From: Branchiostoma floridae
Lineage: Eukaryota > Chordata > Leptocardii > Amphioxiformes > Branchiostomatidae
Length of the DNA: 64,000 nucleotides
Assembly: GCF_000003815.2 (NCBI RefSeq)
Contig: NC_049979.1
Location: forward strand, 17,727,117-17,791,116
Direction of reading: 5' to 3'
Numbering within the stretch: position 1 is the stretch's first letter; every line of letters starts with the position of its first letter. Below, one piece after another: positions 12,551 through 27,500 of the stretch. The position numbers were made by a program, and so were the translations under genes. The notes under the pieces were generated by a model, which was not told the DNA's origin, did not search any database, and saw only the letters and a list, made by a program, of their open reading frames with translations.

Positions 12551-15500
12551 CTGGAAAAGATTTTAAAGTATGTCAGTGCAAACATCAAACAGTTGATGTT
12601 TATCATTGATACCTAAGTTTTATCTATATGGCTTCATGTATATCATTTTGATTCTACTGTACATGAGGTTTGTCCTGTTTTCACAGTTGAACATATTACT
12701 GTTGGCTTATAGTATAGGGAAATTCTAATATCGCAATAAATTAGTCACATATAGTGTATCAAAGATATGATCAAGACATAGCTACATTCTCATAATACTA
12801 ATATACATGTATGTACATGTTAGTTCACAGACATATTTATCATCATCTGCATTGCACATCCATGTCACCAATCCATTTGTCCCTGATTAGCAGTAAATAT
12901 AACTGTTACACTTCTGAGGACTCACCTGGCACACTAGTCCCAAGGGCTACAAAGGAGATGGCAGTGACAGCATCCTTCAGACCAACTGTGCAGCCAAATC
13001 CTGAAGCCAGGTCACCGATCAATGCAGTCAAGATACCAATCCAGATGATAGACACGATGAAGCATGCCCATCCTCCCCAGTAGTCAGTGGGAGGCACAAA
13101 GGCAAACAGCACCTTCCAGAACAGGGTTAGGAAGTGCATGACGTAGTCAGAGCAGGAGGGCAACTTCTCCTCACCCTCCTCGCCCTCCTCACCTTCATCC
13201 TCGTCATCATCACCTGGGAAAAAGGCAAAATTACTTCCTTGCAGTCATGCCACAGAGCAGTGCATCACAGTATAGTTGGTGGTCCAGCATTGCAGGAGAT
13301 CCAGTATGTAACACGGGAAATGTTCTTCATCAGTACGGAGAATTAATTGTACAATGCAAGACACTTTCATACCTGCCATTATATTACTCAAAGTCAGTTT
13401 CCAGCCAAAATACTTGTCATCATTTTAGAGTTTACCAGAAGTATTCATGGTCAGTGCCTTCTTTCTGTGATTTCCATTCCTGTTCTTTCACAATACCATG
13501 TTTCAGCATCTGCCCAATTCCAAAAGTTAAAAAATGGTAAAAATCAAAATGAAAGAAACAGTGTGCTAAGCATGTTCCATGCATATACACATGATGGAGC
13601 ACAGAAGTGTCCCATATGGAGAAATCTTTCATGTGTGACAAGTGATATTTGCTCTTCCAAGTATAGCAACCATACACCTTTACACTTACACATGATACCT
13701 ACATGTGACTGTGACCCAGAACCATGCGCATCATGAGATGGATTTTGCTTTTAACAAGTTGTGTCAAGAAAGATGAATGTTTGAGTCATAATCTTAAGAT
13801 GAAGAATGGTGTTGTTAAATCTCCATCTCATTCCATTCTTTTCCATCAATTTAGATGCTAAAACAATAACTTTTTGTAATAAATCACTTGACCCAATTTC
13901 ATTTAGCATTTGAAGGCATTTGAGGAGTATAAGAAATGAGATTCATCCTTAGATTTCAAGTTCAACAAGATCTACCAAGAACCTGTACTGCACATGTACT
14001 GTCCCTTCCACATTATTCTGGTCACTGTCATGCCTTCACCCTAAAACAAATAAAATCTAGACACCAACAACCTTATGTCACAATAAATGGCTGAATTTCT
14101 TGTAAATAAGAAATGTGTGGACAAAAACCCAAAGATATTTGTTAAGACTATAGTTAATACCAAAGAATATAATTTGTAACAAAAATGACTGCATAACAAA
14201 AACACAAATATATCTCTGTGGCATGCCACATTTCCTGGTTAGATGGCATATACAAATGTATGTTGTTGTTCAGATGGAAATAGTGAATGCTAAGAAGTCA
14301 CATTCCTTTTGGCATCCAACGGTGGAAGCCAATGGCTTTAAAGGAAACTCGGAACACATACATATACATGTATCTCTTGGTATAATGTAAACACATTGAC
14401 AAGGCAGTCACAATTATTATGACAAAAACTTAACAATTTAACAACTATACAGACAAGGCATTCAAACATGCAACGTCACAAAATGAGACCATACTTACTA
14501 TCATAGAATCTAATAAAATATTACACACAAATTGGGTCACCAGGGGGTCTAACTTCCTACAAACCTATTCCTAATAAGCTCATGCCCAACAACATTAATG
14601 AGTGCAGGTAGGCCACAGTGTTCTGTGCAAGGCATCTCCGGCTAAGTGCTGAATTATATCTACTGTGCAACATATGTACAACATAAAGATGGCAGTGACA
14701 GAATTACCTTCCTCCTCTGTTTAATGGAATGACAATGGTAATCAGTGGGAGTCATCATATGGAAGCATCAAAATCATATGAAAGAGAAGAAAAATTGGCA
14801 TGCAAAGAAGTGGTTAGGAAGCAAATGGTGCCAGGAAAAGATACAATAAACAAGTGAGATCCCAACTTTAAAGCTGTATTTGGTGTTAGGTAGGGGAACA
14901 GACAAATGTTCTATTTTTTCTTTAAACTGAAATCATGTCCACTTGGGTCATGTCCATTTGGACCATGACATGGAACAGTTTGTAACTCCATCTTACAAAA
15001 TACAGCCAAGGAAATGCAGACTGACAGCACAAGTTGCAAGGGTGGCTGCAGCACATCCCTGGTGTCCTACCAAACACCAGGTTGTGAAATTACTCAAATG
15101 TTTCAATTGAATACTTAAGCTTAACTTGCAGCTTTGATTTTGGAGTATACAGCATGTACTGAAATACTCGTAGAATAACAGAAAATCTTCAAGAAGAGAT
15201 TATATAAATATTTTTTCTACCCAATGACATTGTGACCAAACTGTGGAAACACATTCTGGTAACTGGACAAATCTGAGTCTATGACAATGTACATTTTAGC
15301 TCAGCCTTGTATTTTCCTTATAGAGGTTCTCACTTGTTTTCTGTCGACAAGATGATAACATAAAGCAAAAACTGCCAAATTAACAGCTGGTAAAAACTTT
15401 GTCATCACAGCTTAAGCTTCTAGAAAGACTTTAGAGTTGAGCTCAAGCTGTAGCTTTTGTTTTGTCTTCTGTAGCAGTGATTTTGCATTCAGCTCCATTT

Positions 15501-18500
15501 TGTTTGCCACTCAAGTATAACATAATTATTCTTTCTTCCAATTAGTTATTAATCATCACAGTATTTCTTTTCTTGTAATCAGCAACATCTCTATATCAAT
15601 TTGTACAGTCCAGGTGAAATCGAATGACAATGAAATTTCACAATCTGAGGATATGATTTGGTAATATCTACTGTGATTGTGATAATACATTCATTGTAGC
15701 CTGGGTACCCTGCTGGTTGGTTTATGCCCACTATCCTATAATCAATAGCCAACTTAGTACCTAGAAACTATAGGAGAAAACATAAACTAACAAGAGTTCG
15801 TAGACCTCAGGCCTGCATGAAATGTATTGGGTTTCTGTAGACCTATTGTGTATTTTTGCCTTTTTGTCTGTGGTACGTGGTTGGAAAAATTAGCTTTTTA
15901 CCGTGTTGGTTGTGCACCATGCAAAAGTCTGACTCTGAAATTCCATTTTCTGAATTTGTAAGTTTGGACATGGATGAACATTACTTATTTTGGATTTCTT
16001 AAGTATGTAACCAACCACAGTACTTTGAAGTTGTTGAGACGCTACCTTTTTTTGTCTCAGATGGCCCATGCACATGTAGTTACTCTGTCACATGATATAC
16101 TAATATCTTCCTATTTCAATGTACTGACCTAATGCAGCTGCTAAGTCTCCTTGGTTTGTGTTCTTCCAATGATATTCATTAAAGATTTATTTCTGGGGTG
16201 TTATTCACTTGACATCGGAATGTTACTTGCATAATTTGACCAATGATACTTTTATCTGTAGTTCCATAGACATTAGACAATATGAATAGTGGTAGCCCCC
16301 ATGCAGCAGCAACAGTTAGTCCCCAGGGTGGTATGATATTTTCATTCAATCCATCCAACCCAAACCTAAATCTCCTGTAGTATCTAAGCCAAATTTAACA
16401 GCATAATTTACTATGAAAAATGTCCTTGTCAATCCCATTTATAGATGGCAAGCTGCTGGCAATGGAAGCTTTGAAAAGTTCAGAAGCTGTTGTAGTCAGA
16501 GCAAACACCCAGCAAACATCCCCGCAAACCAATGAGCAGTTGCTTAGAAGGGGAATTTCATCATATATTTGCCGCGACAAAATGCAACAAACGATACTGA
16601 ATTTAAAACAGAACAAAGCTAAGCCTCCACCACTTAACCCTGCCTGTACCATAGATTAAGCAGGCCCAAAAACCAAGCGAATATGACTAGCCCAAAACAA
16701 CAAATTACCTGTATACAGTATGGAAATGGCATTACCAAAGAAACAAAAAGAAACACAGGACAAATCATACACATACCTTTCTCTTATGCCCACACTCTAT
16801 ACAGTTCTCCTCCACATTAGAAAATTGCATCTTCTTCTGTTTAAGTTCAAGTTCAACCATGATTGCCAACAGGGTAAAGGAACTTGTACCGAAACTTAAA
16901 ACTCAGTACTATACAGCTCTAGAAACACCACAAAGAGTAATAAGCAAACTCCAATTATACCTGACCAACAGATATATAATCTTGTACACTCCCGTCATCT
17001 GGCAAACTGTCAGTGCCACTAAGTAACCTGATACATTGAAGGTGGCCCAGGCCAGATGATGGTTCTACACCCAACCATAATCTGTTTTTAAAACCAAGCA
17101 GATATTGGGAGGATGCACCAACCACACAAAAACAGGGTCAACCTATACAGTATCAAGTTCAAGCACTAGGAGGCCCAAAATCAAACCTGACCACCAGGAC
17201 ACCACAAACAACTCACGTACCAAATAGCAACACAATGGTACCTTGCGTTCCGGAGATACAGCGCACGCCCCGTGCCCACACAAAAGGTAACCTAAAATGT
17301 CAAGTTCAAGCACCAAGGGCGCCAAAATCAAAATTGAGCATTATTCAGCCACCGCCGACACATGTGCCAAATATCATCGCGCCAGCACCAGCCGTTCAGA
17401 AGATATAACTCCGGAAACACCCCTCCCGGACACAAAATTTGACCTGCCGGGTCAAGTTCAAACGCGACAAGGCCCAAAGTCAATCCTAGGCAACAGGCAA
17501 CAACCCCCCACCCATGCACCAAAAATCGTCGCAATCGCGCGTATCGTTCCGGATACACAGCGCCAAAAGTGCCCCCAAAACACCAAAAATGCCACCTGCA
17601 ATGTCAAGTTCAAACGCCAGGAGGCCCAAAATCAAACCTGAGTGTTAGGCTACCACCCCCAACCCACGTACCAAAAATCGTCGTGCTCGCACCATCCGTT
17701 CACGAGATACAGCGCCCTACATCCCCGGCTACCGAAAAGTTCCCACCAGCATCAAAACCATACCTGCATACATGCAGGTAACTAGGATGGTACCCAGTCT
17801 ACATTCATTGATCTTAAGATAAAAATACAAAACATAGATGGAGTCAAAGAGAAAAATAACCAAGATCACTACAACCTCAAACAGAACACACGCACTGGTC
17901 AACATGATTTCTGAATACTGGTATTTTGCTGACAGTCAAATGGGCCATTGAACACATCAAATGTTTTATTTCTTGGGATAAAACGAAATAAATTTCAAAA
18001 GATTTCCATATAAGTAGATCTTAAATGTTCATCCAGAAGTCATGTCTGTGGCTCCAATATTTTGAAAGCACAAGTCCAAATCATAAAACAGCACAAAACT
18101 CAACACAAGATGAGAAGTGAGGTGAGAGACAAGGTTATCTAGCCACAGAATAAAATGCAAGGAGGTTGCTACATGCCTTCGTTGCACCCTTGACAGGTAA
18201 AATCTGTATAGAAACCGCACATGCAATGTTGTTAGGGACCTGCTGTTAGGGACATGTTAGCACAATCTGTACCACATAGAAGAAATCTTTTTTTTCCATA
18301 ACTTTCCATCAGAAAAATATGTCTTGAAAGCTGAAAGTTTCATGACTGTGTGTATCCAAGATAGACCAGACCTATTTACACATTTTTACACCACTTGAGG
18401 AGCAGAAAATTGTCAATGGAGCCACTAGCTTTTAGATTATATGAGAAGATGAATATGTAAACAGTGCAGTGAAGCTCATGAATATCTCGCAGTCTAGGTC

Positions 18501-21500
18501 AGAATAGGTTCTTGTATACTCAGTCATTTCTCAACAGACTATTAATTTCTGAATCTCTCAGTAAAATTTGCATCTTGGCTTTGCACAATCATTGAAAACT
18601 CATAGCATTAAGACATATTTTACTACAGAAATCTTTGAAGAAAAACTGATTTTTCCAAGTGGACCAGAGTATGTACTCACCACCCAATTTGCACATGGTG
18701 CATCTTAAATCTACAGTTACAGTATAATTATCATGTTCTGTTCGTCTTGTGCAGTCCACACAGACATAGCCTGGAAAATCATTAAGAAGGCAATCCTACA
18801 TTGCCGATGGTATCCAAGCATTATGTGAAACTCACAGCAGTGCAGAAGCTCATACATGTAAGTGTCAACCACAGAGAGCAAGAATTACTACTGCATCAGA
18901 GCAATACTTTTATGTTAGGACAAATGGACAATACTGTTAATGCCAATAGTCAATAGGAATGTTTACTGCATTTTGAGACAGCATTGTTGGCTGTTTCAAA
19001 AGTGTTTCCACCCAAAGTTTTGAGCAAAGGGTTTCAAAGCTTGTCAAGTCAAAATATTTTTTTACCTGACAAGAGCGAGATCTTATTGTACCCTGTGGCT
19101 CACACAAGTGTTAGTGTCAGAAGCACGCAGTTTTGCTACATTGTACATTTTATTACTATTCTACATCACTAAGGTTAGGACACTATTCATCAGAAGCAAT
19201 GTGAAATGGGTTACCTTCCCCTATGCGAATTCAATGGTAATCAGCAAAAATGGTCACCAGACAGGGCAAAATAATATGAAAGAGAAAGGAAGCACAATGA
19301 CAAAATGTTAAGATTAATGGCAGCTATCACATTGGTGATTGGCAACAGATGGCATCTCAAGGGAGTGTTAAGAGTCCTTACTGACAGCATGAAAGCTTTG
19401 GCAACAAGGGGAACTGAATGTCCAGTGATAGTATTTTACTGGTTGTAATGTACAAATGTAGCTGCAGGCTACAGAAATCGTGAATTTTGCACTTGCTGTA
19501 TCGGAAAGGCTCAGCAGATTTAACGACATTGGGAATACCTGCAGTCAGCATGTCATTAAGCAGCCTCAGGTAAATTCCATGGCCAACTTTTAACGGCAAC
19601 TTTTGACCGCAAGCTAACAGGTAAAGATTGCTACAACTATGTATTTTATTGCAGCCGGATTGGTTTCAGACAGATATCTTCATCTTTTAATTCTTTCTGA
19701 TATTAAAAACAGAAACATGATATGTTTATGAACATTTGCAAATAGTTTCTTAGGGTAAGGGTGTTCCATATGTTGCCATGCTTTGCAGGTAATGTAGTTG
19801 TCATTCTTTGGTTTGATTAGACTATTATCACTCCCTTAGGTTTCAGATGGAATAGAACATAATGACAGTCATGGTGGAAATAAACACATATCACATACAT
19901 GTATCTAAGTAAAAAAAGAAATGTTTAGAAGAACAAGTACAAGACACAATTCACTTAATACATAAAACATTACCTGTGTTGTAATATTGGCTAGATTGGT
20001 CACCATATTATAAATGTCTAGAGCATAATTCCAGGAAACAAAACAACATTTTTAATTCTTGAGGTAGCTCCCAAACACTGTGACAGATGCTTTGTGGTCA
20101 ATCACATAAAATTTTTATCATACTTTACAGGTAACTTCCAGGATAGATATGATTTTTGTCCAAGTGAACTGGTAGGACAATTTGCCACACCTTGTATATT
20201 CCTTTGACAAGAGAGTGATTTCTGTAGAATTTCCTGTAACGTTAATTCTTTTGGTTTTTATATCAGGAAGTCATCCACACTTTTATGGCTATATCTTTGA
20301 GACCTTTGCAGCATATTTGTTTAATCAAAGAAGGTTAGGTGTTTTCAGGCCTGTAAGAAGCTGCAAATAAATGTTCATTTAGGTCATGAATGAAGAATCC
20401 TTTAATTTGACCATAGTTGCCTTGCAACTACTCAAGGTCACATTTCTGTGATTTATGGGGAAGAAGATATCTCAATATACTCTTAAGTGTGAATAGTAGT
20501 GCTTTGATTAATGGCTGCTAATCACCCGAAGATCAACTGAGTGTAAGTTGCCTCCTAGTCATATGGAGAGATATTTGCAAGTGTCTTGAAGTTCCCATAT
20601 ACTGTATTGCTTGTTAATTTTTCTAGTAGACAGGAGATGATATTGACACAGTTAAATTGGTTGTAAATCTGTAATATAAGAAAATGTGGAAGACATTCCC
20701 ACCAAGTTCTAAAAATATGCAAACAACCCCTTGTATGGTTTTGGAGGAAACACTTTGTATTCTACTGTTGGTTTGTGTTTCTGTTGTCGGATACTTGGAC
20801 CCAGAAGATAAATGGGAGTTACAGATTCATGCACATCTTGTATTGTAAAGAAACCAGGTCAGAGCCTTGATGGCATCAGAAACAACAATCCAAGTCATCC
20901 AAATTCAGCATACACAATATAGTTTCTGGTAGTGAGCTCGCCAGAGTGAGTGAGAAAGACAAGAATTTCAGAAAATTTAGTGTGACAGATTTATAGGTTG
21001 TCAAGCATGTCAATAATGAAACATGATGCAATTTATTATCTCTACCAGAAAATAACCAAAATATTTAGTACATGCAGTTCAGTATGCCTTTCATATGATC
21101 ATGTAAAGATTAAATGCCTCTAGTTTCTTTTTGACATTAATTTTGCGATTCTGAGGAGCTTATGATGATAACTATAGATATTAGACTAGTTTGACGAAGT
21201 TTGCCAGTTTATCTTTATGCACTGTACATCAGTACACAGCTTTAGGTGTATTTTGTGTCTTTTTGATTTAGATTCAGCTGTGAAACACCAGAACTGCCAC
21301 CTCCTGGTGCCCAGACAGGTCCTGTAGTAGTACCCATCTCACATTCCTAGTGCCAGTAATGGAGATAAGCACTTTATTCAAAACCTTAGGCATGTCAGCA
21401 TTGTTCAATCTAACTTGATCATTGCTGCAACGTGATGACTGTTTTGGGAACTTGCCAGTCATTAGGAGATGGCAAAAATCCTCCAAGGCTGCTACATTAC

Positions 21501-24500
21501 ACTTTTGGGGGATAATGTTGCATGACTTTGAACTTGTAGTGAGATTCTAGAAGACAATAATGAGGAGTTGACATATGGGGCCTCCACTATTAATGACTTG
21601 ATAGACTGCCTTGCTTTGGGAGATACATGTATGTTCAGAATAGATAATACAGGAGCCAAGCAGTCTATATACTTCTGAAGCATTTTCTAACTTGACCAAT
21701 TTAGTACTAACAAAAGTTATTGTCTTATAAGTTATTCATATCAGAACATACATTGTACAGTTACCATTATTTTGTTCCATTTCATTCATTTATTTATTTA
21801 CCAGGCTTTGACTCTTGTCATGGAATATGCAAGTGTTGTACTGCCAAGTAGCCAATGAAGTCACATTGGACAGCTTCTAACATTTTTAATGAACAGACCG
21901 CTTCAAAGCATTTGTATGCAATTTTGTATTGTTTGTGTAATTTGGACTATTACACAACTTCCCACATAGTTCTGCAAACCCCATATGCCATTTAACCACA
22001 AGCAACACCACTTACTTTCTGCATGCAGGTCTCCATTTTTAACTTAATGGCCATAACACTAGCATTTGCTTGTCTCCAGTAACACCTTATGTAGTGAGGC
22101 AATTGCTATGCAGAAATGGCCCTCATATTCCATGAATCTTATTATTTATTTACCTACTGTTGAATGGTGACTGTAATAGCGGCCTTGGACCCATGTTTGG
22201 CCAATAAGTACTTGGGATTTGCCATTCAATATCTTTGCAGGCTCTAGAGGATAGTTGTTTAATTTATAATTCTTCCCAACTGATGGATAGAGAACAAAGT
22301 TGATTGTCTGGTACAGGAATAAAAGACTGGAAGGGAAAATGACATTCAGACAGACAATATCCTCCAGAGCACATTTTGACTGGCTTGCACTATTAATTCC
22401 TCAGGTTTCTGCCATGGATAGAAATCCATCTGTGTGAGGAATAACATACCTGCAGAAACAGTGACAGCCTCCACAAACTGCTCCCTCCATGAGGAGGTTC
22501 CGACCACCAGAGCAAGGTTTGTCTTCTTCATCAGTTTGTCCATGGCATTCTGGAAACACAAATAGTGGCAGCTGTTACACGTTGTTGTTACCTAAATACA
22601 TTCAAGAAAGACGTTACATGACAGAAAAGCTCAAAATGGTGATACATCAATAAGCTTCAATTGTCTTGGATTTGCTGAGTCTGCATTTTAAAATAGGATC
22701 ATCTCTGCAGCATTTTGATAACAACAAACATGTTTATGACACTATAATAACTAAACTGGAAATTGCCTTAACCTTACAATGACTTTGTCAAGATTTGTCA
22801 AGATCAGTGGTGTTTGAATGATTGTACAGATGGAATAGATTATGAATTTCAAATTGTTCAGCCAGCCAAGTAATATGGTACTTCCCAGACCCCTACTTAA
22901 CTCATAAGGATGTTCTTTATTTGTGGCAGTGTGATACCATATGCTATCATATACCGGTAGTCTTCCCCTTAGTAGGAAAACCTTAAGAGTTACCTTCTGA
23001 TGGAGACAGACCTTCAGCAGTTTTTCTGCCTCAGTCTATCTCATTGACCTTGATACTGTGTGCCTGCAGGGTTTTGTCTTAAATTCTCTTTAAGACCACT
23101 TTCCAGTCCAAAGATCTATCCATCCACTATAGATCTATACAGCTGTACATTGACGTCAGTGCCTGCCTTTTAATCACCAACATTACCATGCAATCAGCTT
23201 CTGGTTCTTAGTGGATTCACAGAAGGGGAGGGTCCCTGCAAGCGTACCGTATGTACGTCACACATATGCACATCAGTATGATTACACCTTGCATGCATGT
23301 AATCACTGAGAGCTGACTCCAGGCATCACAAAGAGTGCCTGTCAGATATCACATAGATCAAGCTTGGGAGGAATAATGGAAGAGTGGAAAGGACCTTCTA
23401 ATGGAAAGTCATGTAAGACCACATGAAACACTTCTGAAAGGCGACTATAACATGGTGATGTTTGCAGGAAGTTTGCCAGTTGTGCTGTGTTCACCACACG
23501 ACTGAGAATCTGTGTGGCTCCTTGCCAAATTCATTGGTTATCAATACTGCTGCTTCTGTTCATCGTGATGATTAACAATGGTGGATCAACATTTATCAGT
23601 GATATAAGACAAAGCCTTTTAATTGTGCTTGATGGTGATAAGCCTACTGGTTGGATCAATGGTCCATAAACCTGCTGGTTGTGTGTGTGCCCAGGTTTTC
23701 TACTGGAACAAGACTTGTGTGTAGAAACTTGAAATGTTTGTTTTTAATTGGCCTTATAGCACTGTGACATCAATTACAGAAGTTTCAAGGCTCTTGATTC
23801 ATTATATCCCTGACCACATGTGGCATTTCTGCTATATTCACCTATAGAACAACAAAAGAAAGTTTGACTCATTTTTGTTAGAGAGGCACAGCTACTAACG
23901 TAATAACTCATAGTTGAAGTAGCTCATTTTTCACTTGGACTTTAAGCTTCAAGGCTGGCATTTTACCCAATAGCAGAAGATGACAAGCTTGTCTGAAATT
24001 GAATCTTAGGAAGGCTGAGTTTTTGGCAGAGATAAAACTGAAAAATTGCTGGCAGATGATCCCCCCAGTCTTTCATCCTTAACACAAAGAATGAAACTTA
24101 CATACATCCTGTGAAAATTTGTAACATTGATACTTTTAATGCTAACAAGGGGTATTGAAATTGATAGAAATAGAGGTAGAAAAGAACTTTTTAGTACGGA
24201 AAAAATCATTCTGACTGATGAACAGCAAGGAAAAGTTATAATGGTACATTTAGTAGTTTATTGTCGTTACTGCATTGTACATTGGTCAGGGGTGGCTATG
24301 GCTACATTCAGGTACTCAAAGTGCATACTTGCACACTCACAATCAGATAGAATAGTGATTTTGTACATGTTTTTAACATATCTATAATTATACATTATTT
24401 ATAATTTTTCAGCTTTTTGGACAAGTTATAACATCAGACGGGTGTGGTCCCTGAATCTTGACGTGCCCTATATCTTGATATGCTCTGTAGTTAGGACCTT

Positions 24501-27500
24501 GGAAAAATATTTACATCCTTTTGTTTTGTTACTAATAGTTTAGAAGTTTGGAAACCCCATGAGTACATTCTCTTTGTGACATCTCATTCTGATTTGGAGG
24601 AACCTTGTCACAGCTTTTTACCTATGTATTAAGAGATTTGCATAATAAGAATGATGCCAGAAGTGTAACCTGAAACCTCAGAAGGAAACATTTGTAATGT
24701 TCTGCATAATATTGTCTGAAGTTATTTGCCTATTTTACTTGATACAGTAACTACAAAATGTGCAGAATTCTCCAGAATCTCCAGCCTTTAATGTTTCTGT
24801 GGGCAGTACTCCACAAAACTGTCAATTACTGCACAACCCCTTGAGTGGTGAGTGGTAACACCAGCCTATCTGTCATGTTGGTAGTTTAGACGCTCTTGTA
24901 GCCTACAGCTCTGCTATCATCACAATGACGTGAGTGGGAGTTTCTACAGTCAGGAACCAATCAGCAGATCACAGCCACAGCCTTCTGTTGTGAACCGATA
25001 AGGGAACTTCATGGTAACAGGAATAAACATGATGGGCACTTGAATAGGTGGCACCTCCGTCACAGTGGTAAAATACTGCACCAGAGATCAAACTACAAGC
25101 AACTGGTACAAGATCATTTCCCAATTAGGTCAACTCGCATGTTTTTCTTTGAATACCAATTACGTTTCACCCCACTTCTAAGTCAAAGATTTGCTGAAAT
25201 CTGCATCCCACTAGGATTACCAAGATAAGTTTGTCTAGTATCGAGAAATGTTGGACCTACACAAAATTGTTACTCTTATATACCTCATAGAAATAATGTT
25301 CTGTTGAAAATTGCAAGAATACTCAGTTTGGAAGAATTGTAAAGCAGTTTGTTATTATGATGCTGATTGATGTTAACATGTGAATCACTTCCAACAACAT
25401 CAAAACATGCATGTTACTTTCCAACATACTACACAACTGTTTGGCGCAAATTTGACTCTGTGCCAGGGTGACATCATCACCTAAGCTAGAAATGCTGAAG
25501 TACTGTACTCAGCCTGTTTACACAACTGCTTCCTGACTTTTACATCATTGTGTAGTATCAGCCATGTATGACCCTCAAAGTCTAGGTCTGTGCATGGTTG
25601 TGATCATAACTGTATGAATGAAACAACAGCAAGCACCTGTATCCACGGGTAATGCTGTTGACCTGAAAGGAATGTTTTTCTTGGTACTCGTAGATTTACC
25701 TTTGTAGGTACAATTGCTTGTACCATTTTCCATTCAGCTACTTACATTAGGGATTTTGAGAACTGCTCCAACATGTGACAAATGATCAGGTACAAACGAC
25801 CTGATAAGGTACAATGCACACCTTTGTGATTCTCACCTATTTGCATTGACACTAAAATATTTGCATTTCTTTCTTTAAACAATAAGGTGTTTGTTTTTTC
25901 TGTTATAGGTGGACAATAAGACCAATAATTCAAACCTAATGCATTCCTGTCTAAAATGAGAATACTCACTAATTCTAATTTTGACAGGAAGCAATCTGTC
26001 AAGGGAAATATTTGACAGGAGTAAGACAGTTATACAAATGTATGTTTTCTGTGTAGAGCTAAGAAAATACTATGTCGTGGTGTCCTGGTGAGTCAATATT
26101 CAATCGTCTTTTAAGTACAAATCTTGATGCAAAGAAAGCTTATCTCATAATTTTCCTCAAATATCTTAAGCTGAAATAGCCTGGCATGTTTCCAATTCGT
26201 TTAGCACCCCCTGCATCAATCATATGTAACCACCTTTGTCCTGTTACATAACTAACCTTTCAAGTTCACCCCATTTCTTTAAGCCCATAGATGCAAGACT
26301 TTGAAGTTGAATGGAAAGAACATAAGGCATTTGCACAGTTTTATAAACTCTACTCAGACATACAATCATGTACTTCTCAAGTCCATGTTGTAAATGTATG
26401 GATATTGTGATGAATATAGAATACAACACGGTGTATTCCCTATCACCCGAGGTATCAGCCCAACCGCGGGTCGGATCGCCCGACGGCGATCCGACCCGCA
26501 GGAGGGCTGGGACCGAGGTTGATACGGAATACACCGTGTTGTATTTTATTTATGTCATACCCACCTAAGAAAGCCCCTGTTTTGATGCGAAATACGCCAG
26601 AAGTTGAACAAATTTGGTGCCCTCGAACAAAAAGTGTTGCAACAGTAATGTTCCAACGTCTGAATCAGGTATTCGAACATTCGATGGAGCCGCACTCAGC
26701 CCGCTCGAAACAGTTCGATTTATTCGAATGGAGCCTGTGTGATACGCCTTTCGACCGGTCTGATACGGAAGTTATGGCCCGGTCCGGAACACCCGTATCG
26801 AACGTTTTGACATAATGTTTAGTACTGTAAATGTATTTAAGTTCGCGGGGATTTAATTTCGCGGTAGCGGGAAAAGGGACTTTTCGCGGTGGATTTAAGT
26901 TCGCGGTAACACTATAGACTGCAATCTAATATCATGATAGAATAATATTCGCGGTGGTTTTAAATTCGCGGTGAAGTGGTCACCGCGAAAACCGCGAACA
27001 TTAATCCACCGCGAACATTTCTGCATTTACAGTATGCAGCAGATGAGGATACTGAGGGATGTGTGAGATGAAATAGTGCTGCAGATAGGAAGTGTGATGG
27101 ATGTGTATTTCAACGCGACAGCTAACTTGCTGTTACTTACACATAGCTGTGATGCTAGTATCTACAATTTCATAACACCATAAAATGATTTACAATTATT
27201 ATATTTTTGTCTTTACAATTCCTCTAATACCACTGCTCTACAACAGCTTATATACATGGATTATAGCATTCCGTATTTGTGAGTATGGAAAGGAATACAT
27301 GAAAATTTCCATCAGACATCTTCAGAAAGATGCCATGTGGAAAGTTTCATCATACAATCATCACAGAACTGACCTTGAACTCATAGCTCTCGATGATCTT
27401 GAGCTCGACCTTCTTGTGCTCGCCCAGTTGTGGCCTACCCAGCCATTTGATGCGCTCCTCTTCGGTCATCTCCTCCACTGGCTTGGTTGGTTCCTGTACT

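Larger units (their letters stand above)
22550..27373. other. NCX intron, 4.8 kb, with a cluster of inserted elements
   Basis: Mostly featureless AT-rich sequence. A 23279-23303 imperfect palindrome (GATTACA...TGTAATC) is present. Three adjacent mobile-type segments occupy 26420-27034 and are listed separately. Confidence 0.6.

Noticed and set aside
13347-13736. 129-codon plus-strand open frame in an NCX intron
   Set aside because: Opposite strand to the gene, low-complexity residue use and no domain.
16395-16659. Region open on both strands in the 9.2-kb NCX intron
   Set aside because: Hydrophobic-looking minus-strand product but no NCX similarity, no splice sites in phase and no known domain.
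17297-17641. Open frames through the 17-kb tandem array on both strands
   Set aside because: They are by-products of the repeat. Units differ in length by values not divisible by three (147 versus 152), so no frame is kept across copies.
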